A program made the translations under genes and the position numbers. A DNA stretch of 5,279 nucleotides from an uncultured Lachnospiraceae bacterium (lineage in GTDB: Bacteria; Bacillota; Clostridia; Lachnospirales; Lachnospiraceae), in contig CALDLG010000018.1 of assembly GCA_937910785.1 (NCBI GenBank), positions 1 to 5,279 of the forward strand. Direction: 5' to 3'. The notes beneath the pieces were generated by a model that was not told where the DNA came from, made no database searches, and was given only the letters and a program-made list of their open reading frames with translations. Below are positions 1 to 5,279 of this stretch, in pieces. Every line of letters begins with the position of its first letter. Position 1 is the stretch's first letter.

Positions 1-1320
1 AAAATAATTCAGTTCCTTTCCACGCTTCGGGAAAAGACCGTCATTGGGAAATTCCGCCTGCATGGCGGCGTCCACTACCGCCAGCTTGCTGTTATCATAA
101 AGCTTAACCCTCTGCCCGTTAAAGTAAACGAATATGAAGTTATTGCTCTGTTCATAGAAGCTCAGGCAGATGCCGATCGGCGTCACCATCAGGGAATCCT
201 TTCTTGCATCCTCCTCATAAAAAGCGATCTGCTGCATTACTTCTTCGCCGCGCACCGCAACTCTTTCCTTCTGAATGTCAAGCTCTTCGGCCAGGCTTTC
301 CGTATAGCCCTCCAGTCTTCCGCCGCCGCCCACGACAAATACCGCGCTGACCGATTTATCTCCGTTCAGCTCTTTCATCTTATCGGCCACCAGTTTTGTC
401 ATATTCCGGATGACCGGTTCGGTTACCTCTTTGATCTTTTCACGGGAAATTGTCTGCGTCAGCCCCATAATATCCTTATACTCGACACTTTCTTTCTCTC
501 CGGCTTCCCGTTTGATTTTTTCCGCCGTTTTAAAATCCACGAGACAGTGTCTGGCAATGACTTCCGTCAGCGCATCTCCGGCAATCGGAATCATACCGTA
601 TGCAACGATGCTTCCGTCCTTCGTAATGGAAATATCCGATGTTCCCGCGCCCACGTCCACAAGCGCAATATTCAGCATCCGATACATCTCCGGAATCGCC
701 ACCTGAATCGCCGCGATCGGCTCCAGTGTCAGATTGACAACCTCCAGCCCGGCAAGACCGACCGCCTTATACAGCCCATCCACCACGTCATCCGGCAGAA
801 AAGTCGCTATGATATCGGCGCCGACGCATTTCGCCTTATGTCCTTCCAGATTGCCGATCGGATAATGATTCATATAATAGCGCACGACCGAGTAGCCGAC
901 ACAGTAAAACTTCATCTCGGTATCGTTCTTCTCCTGAAATTCCTCATAGGCCTTCTCGACCCCCATGGAATCCAGCGCATAAATATCCTCTCCGTCCACT
1001 TCCTTATCTGTGGCAAACTCGTGCTCCACATGGGTTGTAACCGTCCGCAGCACACGCCCTGCCGCGGCAATACAGACATCCTTCAGTTTCCGGCCGGTTT
1101 TTTCCTCCAGATGCATTTTCACTTCATTGATCGTCGCTCCGACTTTATGAATATCATGGATCTGCCCGTCCAGCATGGCCCTCGTCTCGTGCTCCCTGAT
1201 GCACTGAGCCACCACATGAAACCGTTCTCCCGTCCGATAGCCAACCGTTCCCACAATGCTTCTTGTCCCGATGTCCAGTCCGAATACCAGCTGGCCCGGA
1301 AATTTCATCATTTCTGACAC
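1..1320 (-). CDS. FtsA-like actin-fold ATPase, probable cell-division protein (partial, C-terminus beyond left edge)
   Basis: This reading frame is open for 440 codons and runs off position 1 without a stop. It has the actin/Hsp70-type ATPase plan of FtsA. Phosphate-1 is FGLDIGTRSIVGTV (residues 13-26, D16). An FtsA-type 1C (SHS2) subdomain lies roughly at residues 95-200 and ends in LEPIAA. Phosphate-2 is LVDVGAGTSD (220-229, D222). The connecting motif IPIAGDALTEVIA spans 245-257, and the adenosine motif VVGGGGRLEG spans 329-338. FtsA ties FtsZ filaments to the membrane; whether this protein does so is inferred. The ATPase core ends near residue 385, after which YFNGQRVKLYDNSKL begins a further segment. 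Typical FtsA has about 420-440 residues in total, so this is probably a longer clostridial FtsA-like family. A membrane-targeting helix, if present, lies outside the window. I chose GTG at 1320 because GGAGGA (1327-1332) sits 6 nt upstream; ATG at 1311 or 1308 is the alternative. MreB or PilM/EutJ-type relatives are less likely because the 1C subdomain is FtsA-like. Confidence 0.85.
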   Translation of the reverse strand, partial: MSEMMKFPGQLVFGLDIGTRSIVGTVGYRTGERFHVVAQCIREHETRAMLDGQIHDIHKVGATINEVKMHLEEKTGRKLKDVCIAAAGRVLRTVTTHVEHEFATDKEVDGEDIYALDSMGVEKAYEEFQEKNDTEMKFYCVGYSVVRYYMNHYPIGNLEGHKAKCVGADIIATFLPDDVVDGLYKAVGLAGLEVVNLTLEPIAAIQVAIPEMYRMLNIALVDVGAGTSDISITKDGSIVAYGMIPIAGDALTEVIARHCLVDFKTAEKIKREAGEKESVEYKDIMGLTQTISREKIKEVTEPVIRNMTKLVADKMKELNGDKSVSAVFVVGGGGRLEGYTESLAEELDIQKERVAVRGEEVMQQIAFYEEDARKDSLMVTPIGICLSFYEQSNNFIFVYFNGQRVKLYDNSKLAVVDAAMQAEFPNDGLFPKRGKELNYF

Positions 1321-1913
1321 AGATATTCCTCCAATTTTTCATCGATCTGCCGACAGGCATCCGCAAGGCTTCCGCTGTTGTCGATTACGGCACCGCAATG
1401 CCGTCTGAATTCCTCCTCGGATAACTGTTCTTTCAAAATTCCGTCTATTTTTTCATCGGAATAAGCCCGCCCTTCTTTCAACCGGCTCCGCCTGGCCTCC
1501 GGTTCCGCATGGACATACCACAGCTCATCCAGTATTTTGTCATAACCGTCTTCGATCAGAAGCGCCGCTTCCACGAAGAGAAAATCTGATTCTTTAAGCT
1601 CTTTTTCCCGTTCGATCTCCCGCAGAATATATTCCTTCACCGCAGGATGCACGATGTCGTTTACCCGTTTCAGCACATCGCCGCCCACGAAAATCTTCTC
1701 CGCCATACGCTTCTTATCGATCGTGCCGTCCGGATTCAGAATTCCTTCTCCGAGCAGCTTTACCAGTTCCATATGGCACTTTTGTCCTGGTTCCTCCAGA
1801 AGATGCGCCACCTCATCCGCCAGAATGATCCTGCATCTGTAATGTTTCTCCACATAGCCAAGGAGCTTCGTTTTTCCCGCTCCCACGCCTCCCGTAATCC
1901 CGATAATTTTCAT
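1308..1913 (-). CDS. coaE: Dephospho-CoA kinase
   Basis: CoaE is the cytoplasmic enzyme of the last step of coenzyme A synthesis; it phosphorylates the 3'-hydroxyl of dephospho-CoA using ATP. The 201-residue protein has the P-loop GGVGAGKT (residues 8-15, K14, T15) directly after an opening beta strand. It also has the substrate-side acidic residue in LADEVAH (D33), the HPAV motif (89-92), the strand FLFVEAALLIE (111-121), the arginine-rich lid region EARRSRLKEGR (139-149) and the C-terminal VIDNSGSL (177-184). The length matches the usual ~200 residues. I chose ATG at 1913 because AGGA (1919-1922) stands 5 nt upstream and the protein then begins MKIIGITGG as is usual. The in-frame ATG at 1937 would add MRKKVRKK and lacks a good ribosome binding site. 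It lies 87 bp after polA and overlaps the FtsA-like gene, so it is probably co-transcribed with both. No catalytic residue appears to be missing. Confidence 0.96.
   Translation of the reverse strand: MKIIGITGGVGAGKTKLLGYVEKHYRCRIILADEVAHLLEEPGQKCHMELVKLLGEGILNPDGTIDKKRMAEKIFVGGDVLKRVNDIVHPAVKEYILREIEREKELKESDFLFVEAALLIEDGYDKILDELWYVHAEPEARRSRLKEGRAYSDEKIDGILKEQLSEEEFRRHCGAVIDNSGSLADACRQIDEKLEEYLCQK
1327..1332 (-). promoter_or_regulatory. Ribosome binding site of the FtsA-like gene, favouring the GTG start
   Basis: GGAGGA lies inside the last codons of coaE. It is 6 nt from GTG at 1320 but 15 nt from ATG at 1311, so the spacing favours GTG. The gene therefore overlaps the coaE 3' end by 13 bp, which suggests translational coupling. 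If ATG at 1311 is used instead, the overlap is the 4-bp ATGA. Confidence 0.6.
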
Positions 1914-1916
1914 TTT

Positions 1917-1922
1917 CTTCCT
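1917..1922 (-). promoter_or_regulatory. Ribosome binding site of coaE
   Basis: AGGAAG has its AGGA core 5 nt before ATG at 1913. The upstream in-frame ATG at 1937 has only ATCAGACA before it, so this site decides the start in favour of 1913. Confidence 0.65.
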
Positions 1923-1940
1923 GACTTTCTTCCGCATTGT

Positions 1941-1968
1941 CTGATATCATGCCATGATATTCTCTCAA
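1941..1968 (-). promoter_or_regulatory. Possible weak internal promoter before coaE
   Basis: On the minus strand TTGAGA (1963-1968, 5 of 6 consensus matches) is followed after 16 nt by TATCAG (1941-1946, 4 of 6). Transcription would start near 1934-1936 and give a leader of about 22 nt before the coaE ATG at 1913, with its ribosome binding site included. The match is modest and could be chance; coaE may depend only on read-through from polA. Confidence 0.3.
1944..1960. repeat. Perfect inverted repeat in the polA-coaE gap, possible operator
   Basis: ATATCATG, one central base, then CATGATAT: 8-bp arms with no mismatch, 17 bp in all. It is the only symmetric element noted in the 87-bp gap. As RNA it could form a 7-bp stem with a 3-nt loop, but no run of U follows on the minus strand, so it is not an intrinsic terminator. 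It lies between and over the -35/-10-like elements at 1941-1968, a position typical of repressor operators. A regulatory role is inferred only from symmetry and position. Confidence 0.4.
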
Positions 1969-2000
1969 AAAATCTTCTTTCACGCGTCGTTTGCCGATTG

Positions 2001-4748
2001 CTATTTGGCATCATACCATGTCATTCCCGTATGCAGATCGATCTCCATCGCAACCGACAGTCTGGCCGCCGCCTGCATCTCTTCCGTCAGAATTCGCCTT
2101 ACCTGCTCTTCCTCCGGCGCAAAAACCTCAATCAACAGTTCATCGTGCACCTGCAAGATCAGACGGGAACGGAGCTTCTCTCTGCGCAGCCTTGCCCACA
2201 CATGAATCATGGCAAGCTTGATAATATCCGCCGCGGTTCCCTGAATCGGAGAATTCATCGCCACCCGCTCTCCGAAAGAACGCTGCATGAAATTACTCGA
2301 AGCAAGCTCCGGAATCGGCCTTCTCCGGCCAAACATGGTTTTCACATAACCATACGCCTTTGCATCCGCCACCAGCTTATCCAGAAAAATCTTGATGCCC
2401 GGATATGTCGCGAAATACTGTTCGATATATTCCGACGCTTCTTTTCTGGAAATGCTCAGATCCTGACTTAAACCAAAGGAACTGATCCCGTATACGATCC
2501 CGAAATTAACCGCCTTGGCGTTCCTTCTCTGTAAGTCCGTTACCTCTTCAAAGGGTGTATGGAACACTTTGGAGGCCGTAATTCTATGAATATCCTGATC
2601 CATCTGATAAGCTTCTATCAACTGTTCATCATCGGACATATGGGCAAGCACTCTTAACTCAATCTGGGAATAATCCGCATCCATAAACAGATATCCGTCC
2701 GCCGGAACGAAAACCTTTCGAATCTGCCGCCCCAGCTCCATTCGAATCGGAATATTCTGCAGATTGGGCTCCGTAGAGCTGATTCTCCCGGTCGCCGTAA
2801 TCGTCTGATTAAATGTGGAATGGATACGGCTGCCCTCATCAATATAAACCGCCAGCCCGTCGGCGTAAGTTGATTTCAGCTTCGCCAGACCTCTGTATTC
2901 CAGAATATCCGCTATGATCGGATAATCCGGCGCAAGCTTCTCCAGAATATCGGCTGCCGTAGAATAACCGGTTTTCGTCTTTTTTCCGCCGGAGATGCCC
3001 ATTTTTTCAAAAAGAACCTCGCCCAGCTGTTTGGGAGAATTGATATTAAACTCCACGCCGGCCTGCGCACAGATGGACCGCTCCAATTCCTCAATCCGGC
3101 CTGTCAGCGCTTCTCCATAAGCCTTCAGTTCGTCCGGGCGCACCATGATGCCTGCAAGCTCCATTTCATACAGTACCTTCGTCAATGGCATCTCGATCTC
3201 ATACAAAAGATCAAGCATTTCCTGCTCTTTCAGCTTCTTCGTAAGCTCTTTTGCCGCCATCAGACAGACATAAGCCTGAAAACAGGCAAACTCCTGAAAT
3301 TCCTCCGGCTTTTCTTCCATTACCTGACGGCAGGAGCTTTTGCCGCAGACCTGCTTTCTGTCCGGCAGCATCAGACCAAGATGCTCCCCCGCAACCGCCT
3401 CCGTATCATAATCGTTTTTCAGCGGATTTAAAAGATAAGCCGCCAGAAGAATATCAAAATATTTTTTCCGTCGATAAGCCTCCAGACCGTCCGCCCCGAC
3501 AGTCTCCTCCGGCTCACCCTGTTCGATCATATCATAAAGCTGCTTGATATTGCAGACCATAAGTTTACATAACTCATTTTTATTCAGATCACTCAGCTTC
3601 CCGGCCAGATACTGCTTCGTGACAAAGCCCTGACAGGGAATAAAATAAATTTCCTTATCCGAAAGCGCAATCGAAATACCCGCACAGTCTTCCGCCGCTT
3701 TCCCGTCCCTCAGGACGGAAAGGCCGATTTCAAAGCGGGCTCCTTTCGCCTCGTTATTTCCCGCCGCTTCCTGCGCCGCAGCTTTACAACGACTCTGCGC
3801 CTGTGAAAACAGCGCCTCTATTTCCGTAAAATCCGTCAGTGTTTTAAAATATTCTGTCTGGCGATTTGTCACAACGGCATCCTTTTCAAAACGAGACAGC
3901 AGATTCTTAAACTCAAGCTGTTTACATAATATATATGCTTCTTCCGTATAGAAATTGCCGACTGCCGCTTTTTCAAAGGAAAAATCGATCTCACTGTCCA
4001 CCCTGATCGTTGCCAGCACCTTGCTCAGATCGGCAAGCTCCCTGTGAGCTGCAAGGGATTCCCTGACGGCTTTCTTCGTGATATTGTCCAGATTATCATA
4101 AATATTTTCCAGAGAACCAAACTGCAGCATCAGCTCCGCCGCCGTTTTCTCTCCGACCTTCGGCACACCCGGAATATTATCAGCCGTATCTCCCATCAAT
4201 GCTTTCAATTCGATGAACTGCTTCGGCGTCACCTGATACCTCTCTTTGACGTCTGCGGCATAGTAATTTTCCACTTCCGTCCTGCCGCCTTTGGTCTTGG
4301 GTATCCGGATTTTAATATGCTCCGACGCGATCTGCAGAAGATCTCTGTCTCCGGAAACAAGAGCGACCTCCATGCCTTCCTTCTCGGCACGCACTGCCAG
4401 CGTTCCGAGAATATCATCCGCCTCAAGGCCCGCCTGCTCTACAATGCTGATTCCCATCGCCTGAAGCATCTGCTTCATCACCGGCACCTGCTCCCGCAGT
4501 TCCTCCGGCATCGGCTTCCTCGTTCCCTTATACTCCCGGTAAATTTCATGCCGGAAGGTCGGCGCATGCACGTCAAACGCCACCGTCAGATAGTCCGGTT
4601 TCTCTTCTTCCAGAATCTTAAACATAATATTCAGGAAGCCATGTATCGCATTCGTATGAAACCCCTGACTGTTGGTCAGATCAGGCACTCCGTAAAAGGC
4701 TCTGTTTAAAATGCTGTGTCCATCTATCAGAACAAGTTTCCGACTCAT
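2001..4748 (-). CDS. polA: DNA polymerase I (5' nuclease plus polymerase; proofreading domain degenerate)
   Basis: PolA fills gaps and removes RNA primers during Okazaki fragment processing and repair. The 915-residue protein starts with a 5'-nuclease domain (about 1-290). Its metal-binding acids are all present: D9 (LIDGH), D59 (AFD), E109/D111/D112 (LEADD), D134/D136 (SGDRD) and D187/D190 (GDTADNIPG). The middle region (about 295-505) corresponds to the 3'-5' exonuclease fold, but the DxE metal motif is absent, so proofreading is probably lost, as in Bacillus and Thermus enzymes. The polymerase domain (about 510-915) carries motif A DYSQIELR (D692, E697), motif B RRNAKAVNFGIVYG (K745, F749, Y753) and motif C QVHDE (D869, E870). 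I chose ATG at 4748 because AGGAAGGA ends 6 nt upstream; the in-frame TTG at 4769 overlaps the upstream stop and would add seven residues. The gene follows the zinc-finger membrane gene by 17 bp and precedes coaE. It appears intact. Confidence 0.98.
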   Translation of the reverse strand: MSRKLVLIDGHSILNRAFYGVPDLTNSQGFHTNAIHGFLNIMFKILEEEKPDYLTVAFDVHAPTFRHEIYREYKGTRKPMPEELREQVPVMKQMLQAMGISIVEQAGLEADDILGTLAVRAEKEGMEVALVSGDRDLLQIASEHIKIRIPKTKGGRTEVENYYAADVKERYQVTPKQFIELKALMGDTADNIPGVPKVGEKTAAELMLQFGSLENIYDNLDNITKKAVRESLAAHRELADLSKVLATIRVDSEIDFSFEKAAVGNFYTEEAYILCKQLEFKNLLSRFEKDAVVTNRQTEYFKTLTDFTEIEALFSQAQSRCKAAAQEAAGNNEAKGARFEIGLSVLRDGKAAEDCAGISIALSDKEIYFIPCQGFVTKQYLAGKLSDLNKNELCKLMVCNIKQLYDMIEQGEPEETVGADGLEAYRRKKYFDILLAAYLLNPLKNDYDTEAVAGEHLGLMLPDRKQVCGKSSCRQVMEEKPEEFQEFACFQAYVCLMAAKELTKKLKEQEMLDLLYEIEMPLTKVLYEMELAGIMVRPDELKAYGEALTGRIEELERSICAQAGVEFNINSPKQLGEVLFEKMGISGGKKTKTGYSTAADILEKLAPDYPIIADILEYRGLAKLKSTYADGLAVYIDEGSRIHSTFNQTITATGRISSTEPNLQNIPIRMELGRQIRKVFVPADGYLFMDADYSQIELRVLAHMSDDEQLIEAYQMDQDIHRITASKVFHTPFEEVTDLQRRNAKAVNFGIVYGISSFGLSQDLSISRKEASEYIEQYFATYPGIKIFLDKLVADAKAYGYVKTMFGRRRPIPELASSNFMQRSFGERVAMNSPIQGTAADIIKLAMIHVWARLRREKLRSRLILQVHDELLIEVFAPEEEQVRRILTEEMQAAARLSVAMEIDLHTGMTWYDAK

Positions 4749-4754
4749 AAAAAG

Positions 4755-4762
4755 TCCTTCCT
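4755..4762 (-). promoter_or_regulatory. Ribosome binding site of polA
   Basis: AGGAAGGA ends 6 nt before ATG at 4748, inside the 17-bp gap after the upstream stop codon. It fixes the start at MSRKLVLIDGHS rather than at the upstream in-frame TTG (4769), which lies ahead of this site. Confidence 0.8.
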
Positions 4763-4765
4763 TTT

Positions 4766-5089
4766 TCAAAATTTAAATATCATTATGAGCGCAATCAGAA
4801 TCTCCGCCGCTACCGCCGTCTCCAGACAGATCAACGTATATAGCAGCGTCTGCCGTACTTTGATCTGATGCCTGGCATCGGAAAGTCTCGTCGTCAATGC
4901 CTTCTGCAGATTAAAATTATTGCCCGCCTCCAGCCGTTCCAAACCTTCCGCCACCAGAAACTGAATAGAAAGTTCTTCCATACACTCCGGACATCCATCG
5001 ATATGTTCTATGAATTGATGCAATACTTTAATATCCAATTCATCCTGCAAAAATACCGGAATCATTTTCTCTTCATCTTTGCAATCCAT
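4766..5089 (-). CDS. Small zf-HC2-like zinc-finger protein with one C-terminal membrane segment
   Basis: The 107-residue product begins MDCKDEEKMIPVFLQDEL and continues with EHIDGCPEC. C3 together with H29, C33 and C36 (H-x3-C-x2-C) matches the putative zinc-finger (zf-HC2) arrangement found at the N-terminus of many anti-sigma factors. A linker at about residues 45-80, mixed charged and possibly helical, leads to one hydrophobic span at about 81-105 (TLLYTLICLETAVAAEIL and onward). The protein then ends with FKF, leaving no extracytoplasmic domain. The N-terminus is probably cytoplasmic. No sigma factor gene is visible beside it, so an anti-sigma role is not supported; the actual role is unknown. 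It is the first gene after the promoter and lies 17 bp before polA. I chose ATG at 5089 because AGGGG (5097-5101) stands 7 nt upstream; the in-frame ATG at 5158 would give 130 residues with no good ribosome binding site. Confidence 0.75.
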   Translation of the reverse strand: MDCKDEEKMIPVFLQDELDIKVLHQFIEHIDGCPECMEELSIQFLVAEGLERLEAGNNFNLQKALTTRLSDARHQIKVRQTLLYTLICLETAVAAEILIALIMIFKF

Positions 5090-5096
5090 ATTTCTT

Positions 5097-5101
5097 CCCC
5101 T
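5097..5101 (-). promoter_or_regulatory. Ribosome binding site of the zinc-finger membrane gene
   Basis: AGGGG within AAGGGGAAG lies 7 nt before ATG at 5089. The longer candidate start at 5158 is preceded by ACTTTGTCTG, which has no Shine-Dalgarno match, so the shorter protein is preferred. Confidence 0.7.
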
Positions 5102-5180
5102 TGCCCGCTTTTCCTGACATCGCTTATGATCCGGGTGAAATACCCACTCTTTCTTCATCAGACAAAGTCATACAGTTTTT

Positions 5181-5209
5181 ATTATATACCATATATGCAG
5201 GCTTTGCAA
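5181..5209 (-). promoter_or_regulatory. Main sigma-A promoter of the zinc-finger gene - polA - coaE - FtsA-like operon
   Basis: On the minus strand TTGCAA (5204-5209, 4 of 6 matches) is followed after exactly 17 nt by a perfect TATAAT (5181-5186). Transcription would begin near 5174, giving a leader of about 85 nt before ATG at 5089. The -35 box lies inside the 10-bp palindrome CTTTGCAAAG (5202-5211). No structured leader or terminator is evident between the promoter and the first gene. Confidence 0.7.
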
Positions 5210-5239
5210 AGGTCTGGCAGATTTTTCTTTAGAAATAAC

Positions 5240-5268
5240 TTGCCAACCACCCGCAGTTGTGATATTAT
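5240..5268 (+). promoter_or_regulatory. Divergent plus-strand sigma-A promoter for a gene beyond the right edge
   Basis: TTGCCA (5240-5245, 5 of 6 matches), a 17-nt spacer, then TATTAT (5263-5268, 5 of 6). Transcription would start near 5275 and leave the window to the right. The two -35 boxes of the divergent pair are 30 bp apart, so the promoters could share a regulator or interfere with each other. The served gene is not in the window, and the call rests on consensus match alone. Confidence 0.5.
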
Positions 5269-5279
5269 ATAACTCGGTT

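Larger units (their letters stand above)
5090..5279. other. Non-coding intergenic region with divergent promoters
   Basis: About 190 bp with no convincing gene. It is AT-rich between about 5170 and 5275 and carries the two promoters described separately. The leader part (5090-5174) holds only a weak GGGT/ACCC hairpin (5133-5145) and no recognisable riboswitch or attenuator. The in-frame extension of the zinc-finger gene to ATG at 5158 falls here and cannot be fully excluded. Confidence 0.6.

Noticed and set aside
547..1317. 256-codon plus-strand open frame opposite the FtsA-like gene
   Set aside because: It lies wholly antisense to a clearly conserved coding frame, its product is His/Arg/Ile-rich with no recognisable motif, and it is a by-product of the codon use of the true gene.
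1647..2471. 274-codon plus-strand open frame opposite coaE and the polA 3' end
   Set aside because: It runs across two real genes and their gap, has no recognisable domain, and its composition (His, Arg, Leu, Ser) is typical of a reverse-strand shadow.
4044..4709. 221-codon plus-strand open frame opposite the 5'-nuclease domain of polA
   Set aside because: It is fully antisense to the highly conserved nuclease motifs of PolA, with no domain and no promoter or ribosome binding site evident.
5133..5145. GGGT/ACCC hairpin in the operon leader
   Set aside because: A 4-bp stem with a 5-nt loop and no U run is too weak for a terminator or an attenuator.
5158..5158. Longer start for the zinc-finger gene (ATG at 5158, 130 residues)
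   Set aside because: There is no Shine-Dalgarno match before it, and the added Lys/Arg-rich stretch does not resemble the family; ATG at 5089 has a strong site and begins directly at the zinc-finger.
5124..5171. Possible 15-codon upstream reading frame in the operon leader (MTLSDEERVGISPGS)
   Set aside because: Its ATG is only a few bases from the predicted transcription start and has no ribosome binding site, so it is unlikely to be translated as a leader peptide.
4868..5272. 134-codon plus-strand open frame over the zinc-finger gene and the promoter region
   Set aside because: It would cover both strong promoters and the zinc-finger motif on the other strand, and it shows no recognisable family features.

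Overview
The window looks like a chromosomal housekeeping segment of a low-to-mid GC Bacillota, most likely class Clostridia and probably Lachnospiraceae. The reasons are AGGAGG-type ribosome binding sites before every gene, consensus sigma-A promoters, a PolA without proofreading residues, and the gene order small zinc-finger membrane protein - polA - coaE - FtsA-like ATPase. The lineage call rests on remembered gene order and protein style, not on a search.

All four genes lie on the minus strand, so the transcript reads from right to left. Positions 5090-5279 are non-coding. They hold a strong minus-strand promoter for the gene set (-10 TATAAT at 5181-5186) and a good plus-strand promoter (5240-5268) that would serve a divergent gene beyond the right edge. 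Next come a 107-residue zinc-finger (zf-HC2-like) protein with one C-terminal membrane segment (4766-5089), DNA polymerase I (2001-4748), dephospho-CoA kinase (1311-1913 plus stop at 1308), and an FtsA/actin-fold ATPase whose first 440 codons are visible before it leaves the left edge (1-1320).

The gaps fit an operon: 17 bp between the zinc-finger gene and polA, 87 bp between polA and coaE, and an overlap between coaE and the FtsA-like gene. No intrinsic terminator is visible between the genes. The 87-bp gap carries a perfect 8-bp inverted repeat that overlaps a weak promoter-like element, so coaE and the FtsA-like gene may also have their own promoter. Functionally the set joins DNA repair and replication (PolA), coenzyme A synthesis (CoaE) and a probable cell-division or envelope actin homologue behind a small membrane protein of unknown role.

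I see no mobile element, CRISPR array, tRNA or rRNA, and no clearly new system. The points most worth a second look are the zinc-finger membrane protein heading a replication operon, the FtsA-like protein's sequence beyond its ATPase core, and the palindrome before coaE.
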